Assembly (NCBI RefSeq): GCF_026914265.1
Contig: NC_069129.1
Coordinates: 13,821,571 to 13,885,570 of the forward strand
From: Mya arenaria
Taxonomy: Eukaryota; Mollusca; Bivalvia; Myida; Myidae
Length of the DNA: 64,000 nt
Direction of reading: 5' to 3'
Shown here piece by piece: positions 1-11,314 of this stretch (positions are counted from its first letter, which is position 1; each line of letters starts with the position of its first letter). The notes under the pieces were generated by a model. That model saw nothing but the letters and a program-made list of their open reading frames with translations. It searched no databases and was not told the origin of the DNA. Both the position numbers and the translations under genes were made by a program.

Positions 1-327
1 GATACATGAGTATTATTAAATAATGGTTGGACTGTTGCATACTTATAAAAGTAAGAATTATAAAAAAAAATGTTGACAACATGCTGAAAACAGTTATGGA
101 ATAGTATCCTAACAAACCAAATTAATGTTCACTCACAAAAGACCTGCTCTGAAGTCTGGTCTATATGCTGCCTCAAAAAATTGGAAATGTTTTGTGAAAC
201 AAAGGTTAAAAGACAATTTTATTAAAAATTGGCAAAGTAGATAAGACATGTGCAAAAGGAATATATTTTACAACAAAAATGTGTTAGAATTTAGATTTTA
301 ACCATATCTCAACAAATTAAGTAGTAA

Positions 328-515
328 TAAATTTAGAATGGCAGTGTCGAAAACCTTCAAATGGATTATTCATTAAAACGGGTCAATGGAAAATACCGCA
401 ATCGACGCCCCTAAATGATTGTATATGCAATGTTTTTTTCTTTACTAGAAGATGAATACCACTTTCTTCTTGAATGCACATTGTATAATGAACTAAGAGT
501 GAGATATATACACTG
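328..515 (+). mobile_element. Decayed non-LTR retrotransposon C-terminal (zinc-knuckle) fragment
   Basis: Two plus-strand frames together give the end of a LINE-type protein. One reads FRMAVSK, then IKTGQW, then a Cys pair (CIC) before a stop. A frame shift follows, and then EDEYHFLLECTLYNELRVRY. The order 'FRM..S', 'I.TG.W', 'C..C', 'EDE.HFLLEC..Y..LR' is the usual C-terminal Cys/His region of bivalve non-LTR elements (family knowledge, not searched). The frameshift and stops show it is dead. Only this short stretch is recognisable, so the clade is uncertain. Confidence 0.5.
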
Positions 516-3500
516 AAAAGCGGCGGAATAGTCGAGCGCGCTGTTTCTGTGACAGCTCTTGTTATGTTTATGCTCATAAAACTTTGACTTGACTTTATTT
601 GATGTACCAATAAATAATTATTTTATTTGTAATATTTTGGTACGGAGGCCCCCAAATCGCTTGATACAGTTAATTTAAAGAGATACTCTTATTAATAATC
701 AATACATAGAAATGTTTAATAAACATATTTTTTTGAGTGATGAACCTTTAACTTCTTACAAAATTAAATTACGCATTTATTGTAAATATTAATTACTGAT
801 AACAATGTTGTAACCGTTTATTTAATAGCTGGATACGCACGAATATGAAATGAATGGTGGGTTGTAAAAATAAATCTTTGATCAACTATCGTCTCATTAG
901 TTAGAAATACCGTTTTTTCTGCACCTTTCTTTCAAATTGGACATGGTATCCTTTATGAGAACCATTGTTTTCGATATTTATGCATCCTTTTCGGTAAATT
1001 AAAACAATCGTGTTAATTGTGGTACATCTTACTTGAGTGTAAGAATGCATCTTTAAAAAAAACATGTTTGTCAATAAAAAAACTCGGCCAAGTTCGATTG
1101 TGAACCTATTCTAAGCATAAAACTAAAGTTATTGCACTTTATACCTTAAGCTTTGCTTACACCCTAGCACCTTCATTTCTTCACAAATCGTAATTATATT
1201 TTAAAATGAATATGTATCACCAAAAAGAACAGAAAGTTTTTAAAAGCCAATAAGATCTCAGTAAAGTGTGATTATTGGCCAAATCAGACAATTCTAACTT
1301 GTTATATGTAGTATACCGACCACTAAAACATCCTCCTCTATTTCATTAGAAAAACATTAAGAAAATAAACAAAATCTCCCATTTTTAGATCTTCACCACC
1401 CCCTACACAATATATAGTAAGAAAGCTTGAAACAAGAACTTAATTTTAAACGTGTTAAAAAAAAAATATTTTTCATATAAGAAAGTAAATTTTAGGCAAA
1501 TAAACTCATTGTTTATATATATATATATTGGCTCAATATTTGGTGATTCGGGTTTCGGGTGATAACTTAAAAGTAGTTCCGTGAAATTGGAGGTCTTTTT
1601 GAGCATCAGCTCAAAATAGAGCTAAAATGGACTACTACAATATGTCTATATACATCTTTATCATCTAACATCATTTCAAAGATCATAGTCTATTTTTGTT
1701 TCAGTTATGTACAAGGAAGTTAAGAACGCTTCATTTAAAGGTAGGAAGGTTGATAAAGCAAATGCTTGTTTGCAACTGGGGAAAGCAATCTGCCCTGAAG
1801 GTAACACAAGGGTTTGTTAAATACGTAACAATGTTAATTTTATTTCCCCAACAATAAGTAGTATGTATAAACAACAAATAAAGAAAATGTAGCCCGATAT
1901 ATCTATAAGCACGTGGAAATACATTTATACAGAGGCGGTGGTGACTTCAAGAGTCATGCTGACGTAAAGTGAACTCATACAACTAACATTAAGCGCCTAA
2001 TAGACATTCGGAACCTCGCAAACTTAGTAAAATGAAAAACACTTTTTAAATCAGGCATGTTCAAAGGTAGTACAAAGGCAAATTAAAAGAAAAAATATTT
2101 GATCTTTCATTGAATCAGAAGCCTTGTTGCTGATTTGACTATGGCTAATTAGGTATTCAACGGCAACTTGAATTAAAAGCTGAAATGTCAGCGAGTGCTA
2201 TTCTTATATATTTGCGCATCCTAGCCTCTGAAGTTTTATTTACCACTAGTATGTTACAATACAGATTGAAAAGATCTGGCCCCAATATCACAAAAATCCT
2301 CAAGTCAAATCGCAATCTCAGTCTCAACTCTTTTTATCAAATTACAGCATCATATCGAGGGTTCAAAGGTAAAAGGTGCCAACTTCCAATTTCAACATTT
2401 GGAGAAAAACGGAAAAAAAGAAAATATTGAAATCCTTTCGTTTTCCGTCTTTGGTCTTATTTTGCCTAGTCTAACTAGAATGACTATTGCTTATCATGTT
2501 GTGAACGTTAGAAGACAAAGTATACAGTAAAACACATCATATTTGCATTTTTGTAAAGAGACAAATGCCATTAGATTTAAATGTGTAGGGGTAAAAGGTG
2601 CTAAGTGTAGTTGGCACTGTTCAAATTCATTTCTGCAAGAAGTAGAAGGTGCCAAGTGCAGATAGCACCTTTTGCCGCTATAAAATTTCATCACGTTTGA
2701 GTATTTCTAGAAGTGAAAGGGCCAAATGCAGTTAAACCCTTTAAACAATTCAGGGAAAACCAGGTAAATTACTGTAATGCTCATAAAAAATATTATTATA
2801 CATGTATCTTAAGATAAAATAACAACCAATATATTCATGCGGTCCCTTTATTTAAACGATTAATGCATTTTGTAACACAATAAGAAATGAGGTAAACTTT
2901 AACAGTTAAGTCTTTTACATTTTTCTTGGTAGTGTCTGTTAAACTTGAAGTTCTACATTGTACGTAGATAAACTTAAATATTGAAAAATTGATGACATAA
3001 TATCAGAATTATGATTCAAAATTGTAAATGTTTTCCCTTTTTAAAATCGCATTCTCTCAATCATTTTGTTGATTAAACAATTTGGTCAATATTTATAAAA
3101 ATGAGAGCTACTTGAGTCCAATTTATTGTTTTTGAGTTTTACTCAAGTACATTCTGTGCTGTAGATTTTTTTTTGTAGAATACTGAACAATAATGTTAAT
3201 CAGCATAATGCATGTGAGAATGTGCTTTTAAAAATAGTTAAACATTAGTAATTTTTAATAATGTCAAACTGTAATGAGGAAAAATGAGTTGAGCTTGAGA
3301 CTGAAATTTGACTTTAGTATTTTCGTGATATTGCGACCTGGCATTTATACTCAATACCTTTTATTAAACGATTTATTAAAAAGCATGTATTATTACGTAA
3401 AAAGAAACAAAACAATATGACATAAAGTTGGACGGCAAAAAGTCCTCAGTCAGTCCAAACAAAGAGGCGCGGAGGGTACATTGCTTAAAATTGGCCAGTT

Positions 3501-3980
3501 AATGCCATAAAAAAGACAATAATATTTTGGATAGAAAAACAAAACTGTAATTTGACAATATTATATTGCGTGGTAAAGAGGATTGCATGAAGCTGGCTGA
3601 ATTCCACACCTGTTTGCCAAGATGTTTTACACTGAGCAAGATTTTGGATCAGTGCCATTGAGTGGCCTCATGAGGGTATTTATATGTGTAATTGTCTGCA
3701 TGAAGTTGAAAGGCACGGATCCAAGTGAGAATTGTCGTTATTAGAATGGGCGAAGACTTCTGAGTTTGGGTAAGAGTAGACGTGCTTGTCTTTGCAATGG
3801 TTGTAGTTTGTGTTTGATAGTAATTGGCCCGATATAATAGTGTAAAGATTACAATCTGTAGGGTGCATCTGTGAAGTAAAACATCTTGATTGACTGGAAG
3901 GTGTTTCTGGTTCACTGTCTGAACCTGCTTTAGAAAAGTGTCAAATTACCAGGCATCTAATGTCTAATTCAGCAGATGAT
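516..3980. other. Intergenic AT-rich stretch without a recognisable gene
   Basis: No open frame here resembles a known protein, and base composition is strongly AT-rich. Around 2370-2740 there are several loose copies of a short motif (AAGGTGCCAAGTGCAG and variants) on both strands, a degenerate local repeat. Confidence 0.5.
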
Positions 3981-3983
3981 GTA

Positions 3984-4223
3984 CTAGTACAACTGTTCAT
4001 ACATGACGTAAATGAGGTTTTCAGTACCGTCAAGACGCTGGTGTTTCCGAGGCCTGGTTGACTGGTCGTTTTCCGGGGATGGCAGCAGGGTGGAGATTTC
4101 CTTCAGAACCTCTTCCTTGGCTATTGCATCAGCAATGAGGTTGGCAAAACGACTAGCTCCAGGCTCACCATGAACTGCATCGGGGTTTCCCCACGACAGC
4201 AGTATATAGGCCTTTTTTACCAT
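3984..4223 (-). other. Possible orphan exon or coding remnant (about 79 codons)
   Basis: This minus-strand open frame is clearly richer in G+C than its surroundings. It is preceded, on its own strand, by a good acceptor-like stretch ending TTTGATTTCAG at about 4224. The peptide includes WGNPDAVHGEPGASRF and ends hydrophilic. I do not recognise the family. It could be a terminal exon, part of a decayed retrocopy, or chance. No partner exon was found nearby. Confidence 0.25.
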
Positions 4224-4562
4224 ACTGAAATCAAAGACAAAATACCAACAAGCTTAGAAATATGGGAAAAAAATATCATGCATTCAATGTTATCATGTTC
4301 GTTATGGCTAGCTTGTTTGTGTGTCAACACTGCAACACTTTCATCTCCGGGTACATTGGAATGCAGTGTGCCACAAGGAGGTGTATTGGTCCTTGGCTTT
4401 ATTTCATATAATATGCTGGAACATTATTCGATGTTATCCCATTATCCATATCGGTATTTGGTTCTGCAGGTGATCACAATACAAACAAAAGTTTTCGGCC
4501 AACTTCTGTTCCCAAATCAGTTGGATGATTGAAAACAAATTAAAAATGAACACTTAAAAACC

Positions 4563-5160
4563 TGAATATATTATGTTTCGCAGTAGAGCACAGTTAAACA
4601 GATGTTGTATTGACAAAATAGGCATAGCTGGTGACAAAGTTTGTTCAGTCAGAGTTATAAAGTACTAAGGTGCTTACTTGGACAACATTTTAAACGTAAA
4701 AGAGCTTGTAAAAACAAATGCAAGACCGAAATGCTTAACTATCTCTGATGGTATCTTAAGGGTATTCGTAAATTTATTACTGTAGATGGTACAAATATCT
4801 TTGTTCTTTAATTAGACATTTCTCACTTATACTTAGATTACTGCAATTCAATACTGTTTGGCATAGCAGTATGTGATTTACACAAATGCAATGCATTCAG
4901 AGTATGCGTGCAAAACTAGTCTGAAACCGTAGCAAAAAACGTAAACAACCTTGTTATGAACTACATTGGTTACCTATCCAGGCCAGAATTAACTTGGAAT
5001 TGATATGTTCATGTTGTAGTGTTCTGTAAATAATGCACCCGCCAACCTCACGGAACTATTGTCCAAACACATCCAAAGGAGATCAGGGTTGAGGTCTTCA
5101 GATACAATAGAGTTGCAGATTGAGATACCTTTAAACAAAGGAAAATTCTTTAATGACAGA
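4563..5160 (+). mobile_element. L2/CR1-like non-LTR retrotransposon reverse-transcriptase remnant
   Basis: The reading frames spell the C-terminal part of an L2/CR1-type reverse transcriptase: FRSRAQLNRC, then VRVIKY*GAYLDNILNVKE, LDYCNSILFGI, LHWLPIQARINLEL, and an R..LRSSD-like stretch. The order matches the family (SR.QL.KC, V.YLG..LD, LDYCNSLL.GLP, LHWLPV..RI.FK). Several in-frame stops and frameshifts show an old, inactive, 5'-truncated copy. The YLG motif is broken by a TAA. Family and order are recalled, not searched. Confidence 0.7.
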
Positions 5161-5164
5161 AATG

Positions 5165-6250
5165 ATAATTAATTCTCTGTTTTTATGAATTTATTTATTT
5201 ATTATTTCTTTTTTATTGTGTTCTTATCAAAGTCGTATGTCTATTTTGTAACATCTTAGGGTTTTAAGGAATGAAGATTCAACACGCTATAGGACTATAT
5301 ATTTTAATACTTCTAAAATTACATGATTGCTATGATGCTATCAGCAGAGAAGTGAACTCAATTATAATATTTGGAGGCGGTGCCAATATAGCTAGGCGTC
5401 GTTGACAGGTTGACATTTAAATAACAATAAACATTACATTTTTGTATATATTTGGCACTCATCATACTGATTTGCAATGCCATTGAATGCGATTTTGTAC
5501 AAGAATAAAGCAATTTCAGTGTCTAGGTTCAATAAGCCATAGCACTTATCCATTGTCAATTACATTACATATATATATACGAGTTTTTTTAATGTTCAAT
5601 AAAGGTTGATATTCAAGTATTACATGTGTATGGGTCTATTACAAGAAACTCAGACAAAAATATTTTTATTGGAATACAGTTCATGCATTTGAATACTCAC
5701 TGTGGTGTTAATAAAACAGTGAAATATTTGACTTTGATACATCTGAACAATATTTAGTACAATTTCATATCTTAGTAACTCTAAAATAGTATCAAATACT
5801 GATTCAAGAGAGTTCTTTATCTCGTTGGAACTTGGGCTCAGACAGTTGTTCTTATGTCTCATGGTTTATTGACTGACATGTCATGGTGATGCAAAGGAAC
5901 GTCCACATCACAAGAGCACATGGGTCAGGGTATCACCCATACTCGTATATATGCATTAGCAACAAGTAACGTATTTGATTGATTATCGTTACCTCCAAAG
6001 ATTTTTATCCATACAAGCTGATCAGCATGAGATTTTACCACTGCTCTGTTTTGGTTCATATGACAGATGGCAGATCAATGAGTACAGAACAGAACATGCT
6101 CATATGAATTGTTGTGACGTTTATCCATCACCGTCTACTTATTTACTGCCATTGCTCTATCTTTTCTATGGAGTAAAAATGAAGTTCATTTTGCATGAAT
6201 CACTTTATGAGGTCGTTGTTTATTTCATTGCTACACTCTTGTTGGACAAG
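5165..6250. other. Intergenic region, no gene seen
   Basis: AT-rich sequence with short open frames that resemble nothing known. It probably contains the transcript end of the minus-strand Mab-21-like gene. Confidence 0.4.
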
Positions 6251-6257
6251 CGTGACC

Positions 6258-6263
6258 TTTATT
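6258..6263 (-). promoter_or_regulatory. Candidate poly(A) signal of the Mab-21-like gene
   Basis: AATAAA on the minus strand, about 115 nt beyond the stop codon of the gene at 6378-8573. Position and motif fit a short 3' UTR. It is inferred from the hexamer alone in AT-rich DNA. Confidence 0.4.
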
Positions 6264-6377
6264 TAAAAAATGTATCAGATATTAGCCGCTCGGTTTCACA
6301 GGCGTTAAATCTCGATTATGGCTTGTCTATTTGTTTTACGGAATAAATCCATAAATATTACTGGAAATTATCAACGT

Positions 6378-8573
6378 TCATCTATGCAACCGCTGGTGCA
6401 GTATTCTGGCCACATGCCAATTGGCAGCATTGTTTCTGGTGTAGAATTCTAGAGATGTTGAGTAGCATATCCAGGCAACATCCAGTCTGTTTTCAAGTTC
6501 ATAGCAGTTACCCAGCATGTTTAAGGCTGTGTCTATGTGACCATGGCCTTGACTGTCCGTATGTATATAGTGGCGAAGCTTTTCTTGGGCTGCATGTTTC
6601 CTAGAATGCATTTTCAGTTGTCTGTATGTGAGGTACTGCAGATAGTAGAGGAAAGGGATACAGTCAATCACGGCTAGGTCCATCCACTTATAGTGATTTG
6701 ATTGGCGTCTCTGTTCTCTGTCTTCATCTTGTACAGTTCTAAACATTTCATACACCAGAGATTCTGGTACACAGCACATTTCTTGAGGCATGAAATGTAC
6801 ACATATGGCAGTGAACTTCTGCATTATGTCTTTATTAGAGGAATGTTCAGCTTTGTCAAGGAACCTACTGCTGGGTTCGGTAGAAACTCTTCCAGCACAA
6901 CTGCATAATTGCCACACTTCCGGCTCCAGTAATCCCTCACAGTAAATCAGGTAGTTTGCTGCCGCATCATACTGACTATTGCAGTACAGCATGGAGGCAA
7001 ATTTTAGTCTGCTTGATAGCAAGTCAGAGTCCAAAGAGGACTGGTACAAATTGAGAATGTCCCATTTGATTGGTTGTCGCAGATGAATAAATCGTGAGGC
7101 CAAGAAGGAGGCGAGTGTACCTAACCAAAGAGGTTTTGCCATGGTAGCTACTTCTTGTTCCAAGTATGTCCCGTGTTCCAATATATGTTGTAATATTTGT
7201 AACTGCTCTGTAATGTGTGAACTGAGCTCCTCCGCGGAGTAAAAAGAGAACAGACATAAGGCTTGTTGATATGTTGCTATTAATGATTTGCTGCATTCTT
7301 CATCCAGATAAGATGTGATAACTTGATTGTTTTTCATTCTTTCGTTATATTCATCTACAAGGCCTCTGCTGATATGGATCACCTTGACTCCCAGAAAATC
7401 AATATCTATCTTGGAAATGTAAGGCATGTTGGATTCCATTAAGGGAGAAAGCATTGCAGACAAAGTTGGGAATTCATATTCGAATAGTTTCCCGGCAAAA
7501 AGATTCACCCTAGCTATTGTATAGTGTGGGCAGTATTTGACCTTCAGCCACCTGCGAAGTGTTGTCATACAGTAAATCACACACTGTACAAGGTTTTCCT
7601 CCCTCCATACATCTGGTGGATATGTCTCTATTGTGAACAGCATTGCGGTCTTCATGTGAAACGTACTGAGACGGTCTCCAACCACTGGCTTTAAGAAAGT
7701 TTTTCTCAATATTTTCATGAATACATATGCCTTGCACTGCACAGTGTTCATGTCAAACATCAGTAATCTTTCCATCATTGATGTAGAAAACCTCCATTCC
7801 CATTTCGATTGTGGATAACAGGGGTCATGTGGGGTGACATGGAGTGCAGAAGAGCGACACCTGATTGACCTTGAAGGAGACTCCGAATATCCCTGTGGCA
7901 CCAGGAACACTCCAGCTTGTCTGGCCCTGGCCAGTGTGTCAGGTTTGGGCCAGTGGCCAGGCCGCGGTCTGTGGAAGAGGAACTGACACTCCGTTGGTAG
8001 ACTGACACAATGATAGGCGATAACATAAGCATTTGTATTCAAGCTTATGGATGAACCATGCTGCACTAATTCACCTCGATGGCTAATGTCGTCATAACAT
8101 TCCATCAGAGTGTTTGTATGCATCACTCTGCCCTCGTTGTCTTTTACATCACCGGGTAGCTTGACCTGCGTCTCTGGTAGTGGAAGGTCATGTCTCAGCC
8201 TCTGAAGCCAACAATGCTGGGGTGGGAGCTGATCTGTATATATAGCAAGAAGGTGAGAGTTTCCTTGCTGCCATTCGTCCCAGTCCAATATGACAGGAAT
8301 ATCAGCAATGCAGGACAATGTATCAATGTCTGACTGCATGCCAGGTGTCGTTGTACCCTCACTCTGGCTGCCATAATGATAGTATTTCTTGTTTCGGCCT
8401 TGTAATGTTTCACTGATTGTCATCCCTGTCTCCTTAATCAGCCACGTCCTCCTCCTTTTGGTGAGCATGTATCTGTTCACCCCGATGTCCTCCAGAACAC
8501 GGGACAAACGTAGAGACAGTACTTGTTCCACTTGTTTCTGCATCTTAAAACCAAGATTTGTATACATCATCAT
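6378..8573 (-). CDS. Mab-21 / cGAS-like receptor family protein, intronless
   Basis: 731-residue single-exon protein with a nucleotidyltransferase fold of the Mab-21/cGAS-like (cGLR) superfamily. What is seen: the GS motif GSQSEG at residues 68-73, followed by the paired acids of SDID (D82 and D84). In the middle is the helical Mab-21 half, with EWRFSTSMMERLLMF, KAYVFMKILRKTFL, LSTFHMKTAMLFTIE, P..W and CPHYTIARVNLFAGKL. From about residue 420 the protein is helical and ends in a TPR-like repeat (ALNMLGNCYELENRLDVAW). The third metal-binding acid of the family should lie in the strand before a conserved Cys. Here that strand reads NTNAYVIAYHC, so the acid seems to be Asn. Family members sense nucleic acid and make cyclic dinucleotides, or act in development; which applies here is unknown. 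The start may be Met1 or Met11: the bases before Met11 (TTGGTTTTAAG) could be an acceptor. Bivalves carry many such genes. Confidence 0.88.
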   Translation of the reverse strand: MMMYTNLGFKMQKQVEQVLSLRLSRVLEDIGVNRYMLTKRRRTWLIKETGMTISETLQGRNKKYYHYGSQSEGTTTPGMQSDIDTLSCIADIPVILDWDEWQQGNSHLLAIYTDQLPPQHCWLQRLRHDLPLPETQVKLPGDVKDNEGRVMHTNTLMECYDDISHRGELVQHGSSISLNTNAYVIAYHCVSLPTECQFLFHRPRPGHWPKPDTLARARQAGVFLVPQGYSESPSRSIRCRSSALHVTPHDPCYPQSKWEWRFSTSMMERLLMFDMNTVQCKAYVFMKILRKTFLKPVVGDRLSTFHMKTAMLFTIETYPPDVWREENLVQCVIYCMTTLRRWLKVKYCPHYTIARVNLFAGKLFEYEFPTLSAMLSPLMESNMPYISKIDIDFLGVKVIHISRGLVDEYNERMKNNQVITSYLDEECSKSLIATYQQALCLFSFYSAEELSSHITEQLQILQHILEHGTYLEQEVATMAKPLWLGTLASFLASRFIHLRQPIKWDILNLYQSSLDSDLLSSRLKFASMLYCNSQYDAAANYLIYCEGLLEPEVWQLCSCAGRVSTEPSSRFLDKAEHSSNKDIMQKFTAICVHFMPQEMCCVPESLVYEMFRTVQDEDREQRRQSNHYKWMDLAVIDCIPFLYYLQYLTYRQLKMHSRKHAAQEKLRHYIHTDSQGHGHIDTALNMLGNCYELENRLDVAWICYSTSLEFYTRNNAANWHVARILHQRLHR

Positions 8574-8649
8574 AAAAAAAAATTATCGATATTTTGGCGG
8601 GATTTTTTACCTGGGAATTTGTGGCCACATAGCTATTAATAAAACAAAA

Positions 8650-9110
8650 ACATTTTTTACTGTTCCATAATCATACGCTTTTTTATCATTAAAGACAAAT
8701 GAGTGAAACATGATTATTCATTAATATTAAAAAAAGTAATTTGGCATCGACCTATATTGTGCGACTTAAATATTAGATCATAACATTATGAATATGTACT
8801 TCTTTTAATAAATATTTACTTCTTCAGTATGTGTATGCTTACTTTTCATTTCACGAATGTATATTATCTTCAGAGCACATTCAAAAATGTTATCATTCTT
8901 ATGTATAAATTATTAGCCTAATGGTAATGTCAGTTGAATGGCATGCACCTGAAATAGATTTAACAAAATAAATGTGTTACCTGCGCTAACAAATGAAATG
9001 TCTTGAGGATATTTTTCTCTCAGCCATTTTGATGTAAATATAACACTGATCTAACTTCCTGTTTTAAAAATAAGTACATGCCATCTTATTTACTATTCTT
9101 TTAATAGCTC
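8650..9110. other. 5' flank of the Mab-21-like gene, nothing recognised
   Basis: AT-rich DNA lying upstream of the minus-strand gene ending at 8573. No clear TATA/initiator arrangement or upstream exon could be fixed by eye. Confidence 0.35.
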
Positions 9111-9114
9111 CATG

Positions 9115-10045
9115 ATAGATAGATATAGATACGTTTTATTCCTCCAGTAACGGAGAGCATAACATATTTACAAGTATAATATAAAACATAGATATACAAT
9201 TATTATGTACATAACAAACGTTAATTTACAAAAGTCATAACGTGCATACATGTAGCATGGTAACAAGTTACACAAAAACGTCATGGATCACATAAGCCTA
9301 AAACATGTAAGCATAGCTCAAGCTTTCCTAGCTACAAGTAAGTTAATCAACGCCTTTGCAATTGGCTGAAACATCAAACAATTATGAGAATTTGTTGTTG
9401 CAAATTGAAACACCTTTGCGCACTGGCCCTTATGAGGTTTAAGAATTAGACACTTAAAAGCATCCACGCCACAGCAGTGAATTATGCTATCCCACAAGGC
9501 CCTACGCTCTTCTTCTTTTTTGTGGCAAAAGCATATTAAATGTTCAGTATGACCTTCGACCATCAGATTACACGCTTTACACTCAGTCCGGAATGACCTT
9601 GACACAAACATACCCGTTAAGTTCATAAGCGTCGTACATGTTTTCTGGAGACGAGGGTTACTTCTAACCACAAACCATAGCGGCGAACATTTGTACTGCG
9701 TAATGATGTTTTGCAGGGCCTCGTCACTAGAAGATTTCGTCATGTTATCATACATTATTGCTTTCACGCGCATCATAACATTTCTCTGAAGGATCCTTTT
9801 CCAGGATACCTTATTTGGGAAATCACCAGAACTAATATATACGTTTAGATACTCAACGAGACTGTATTTTTGGAGTAACTTATATATGTCCGGTAGAAAT
9901 CCAGTCTTCTGTTTATCACCATTCATGAAAAGTAGAAGTCTATGTACGAATATTTGTTTCGCCAGATAATGGCATGGTAACAAGCACAGTTGGCCTAGGA
10001 ATTGGAGTTTTCGATACTCAATTATTATCTATCTATCTATCTATT
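9115..10045 (-). mobile_element. 5'-truncated non-LTR retrotransposon with its 3' coding end
   Basis: The stretch is bounded on both sides by GATA/TATC microsatellite: TCTA repeats at 10023-10044 and GATAGATAGATATAGATA near 9115-9132. It contains a 221-codon minus-strand open frame at 9318-9983. The 3' side has a non-coding segment before the TATC-rich end, like a LINE 3' UTR with a short simple-repeat tail. Insertion into a pre-existing GATA repeat is an alternative explanation for the flanks. Confidence 0.55.
9318..9983 (-). pseudogene. C-terminal reverse-transcriptase zinc-binding domain of a LINE
   Basis: Open for 221 codons on the minus strand. Near residue 135 it has a CCHC-like motif, CKACNLMVEGHTEHLICFC (C-x2-C-x9-H-x4-C). 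This matches the zinc-binding tail that follows reverse transcriptase in many non-LTR elements (C..C......E..EHL...C). Upstream text such as KVSWKRILQRNVMMRVKAIMYDN and CSPLWFVVRSNPRLQKTCTTLMN is the usual linker of these proteins. No polymerase motif is present, so this is only the 3' end of the element. The frame is intact here, which suggests a fairly young insertion. Confidence 0.6.
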
Positions 10046-11310
10046 TGTTGATGTTTCTGGGTGATGCTGTCAAGAAATAAATCATATCGATTACGAATTT
10101 GTTTTCGCAGCATAGTTTGGCTATTAAAGCATCGTTTAAATTGCATTCAACAATTAGGTCGCGGCCGTGTTTGTCCATTCTCATTCATCAGAGGTTAGAT
10201 AATATAAATCTGAATAAGTTATACGAATATCATCACCGTTCTCTTATACGGGAATGTATTTGTCTAGAAAATAAGTATAAGAGTATTTAAATTGACTAGT
10301 GGTTGAGCTTTGTGGTATTCTTTAAACCCATGACTATTTAATTGAGTTTACGATTAATCCCGTGAGACTGTCTATTGTGTAGTGTTGTGTGTGTTTCTTT
10401 TATTCTGTCAGGTTTATCTTATCAGATAAAGTTAAAGATGTCTTTATTTATGTTGTCAATGGTTCGTTTTGGCGGGTTTTGTAGTAACGTCTATTAGTTG
10501 CGGCTGTGCATATATTCAGTTTTTTTTCTTTCTTTTCTGCTTCATCTATTATATGCTTCCAGTAATATTGTATAACTTATTAGAATAATATTGTTTGCCT
10601 TTTGTTTCCTGTGGGTTTCTTTGCTCACTATAAGCTACCAAATGGCATAAGGCATTTATATCATTGTTTGTCACTTAAATGTTGATTAAAATCATTTTGG
10701 ATAGTAGTAAGATATTTATGTTGATATTTAGCTACTCGGCCAATTCCAGTAGGTACTTAATTGGGATTCAGTTCTGTCTTGTTGTATGGTGAAAGGCACA
10801 CAGGTGAAGGAATCACACGCCAAAGTTATACATGAACATATATATCTTCGTGTCAAACACTTTTTTAATCACTATTCTTCGTTCATTCGTACGTAGATCA
10901 CTCAAAAATCGCCAGTTGGTTTTTCCGGGATATCTATATATAACTAACAACCACATAGTAGTTGGGATTCAGATTTTGTTTTATTTTATGTTAAAAAGGT
11001 GCGTGTGTAGGGAAATCAAATATTTATTAAAGTAATTATCATGTACACATATGTATCTCTATAACACACACTGTTTTAAATCACTATTATTCATACATAA
11101 TACGATAATGCCTTGTATATCAAAGGCACTAAATATCTCCAGATGTGTTGTTTATCTTATTTTATGTACTCAAACTGATTCAACATTTTAGTGACACACA
11201 ATGATTCAGACACATGTGGACTGAACAAGAACACTGCGTGTAAAGTTTGTGACAACTCTAAAATGTTCATAGAGAGTAAAGCTTTTGTTAGGCTATATGT
11301 AATACACTGC
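10046..11310. other. Intergenic region, nothing recognised
   Basis: AT-rich sequence with short open frames only (for example at 10099-10290 and 10832-11035). No homology could be seen. Confidence 0.4.
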
Positions 11311-11314
11311 TTTT

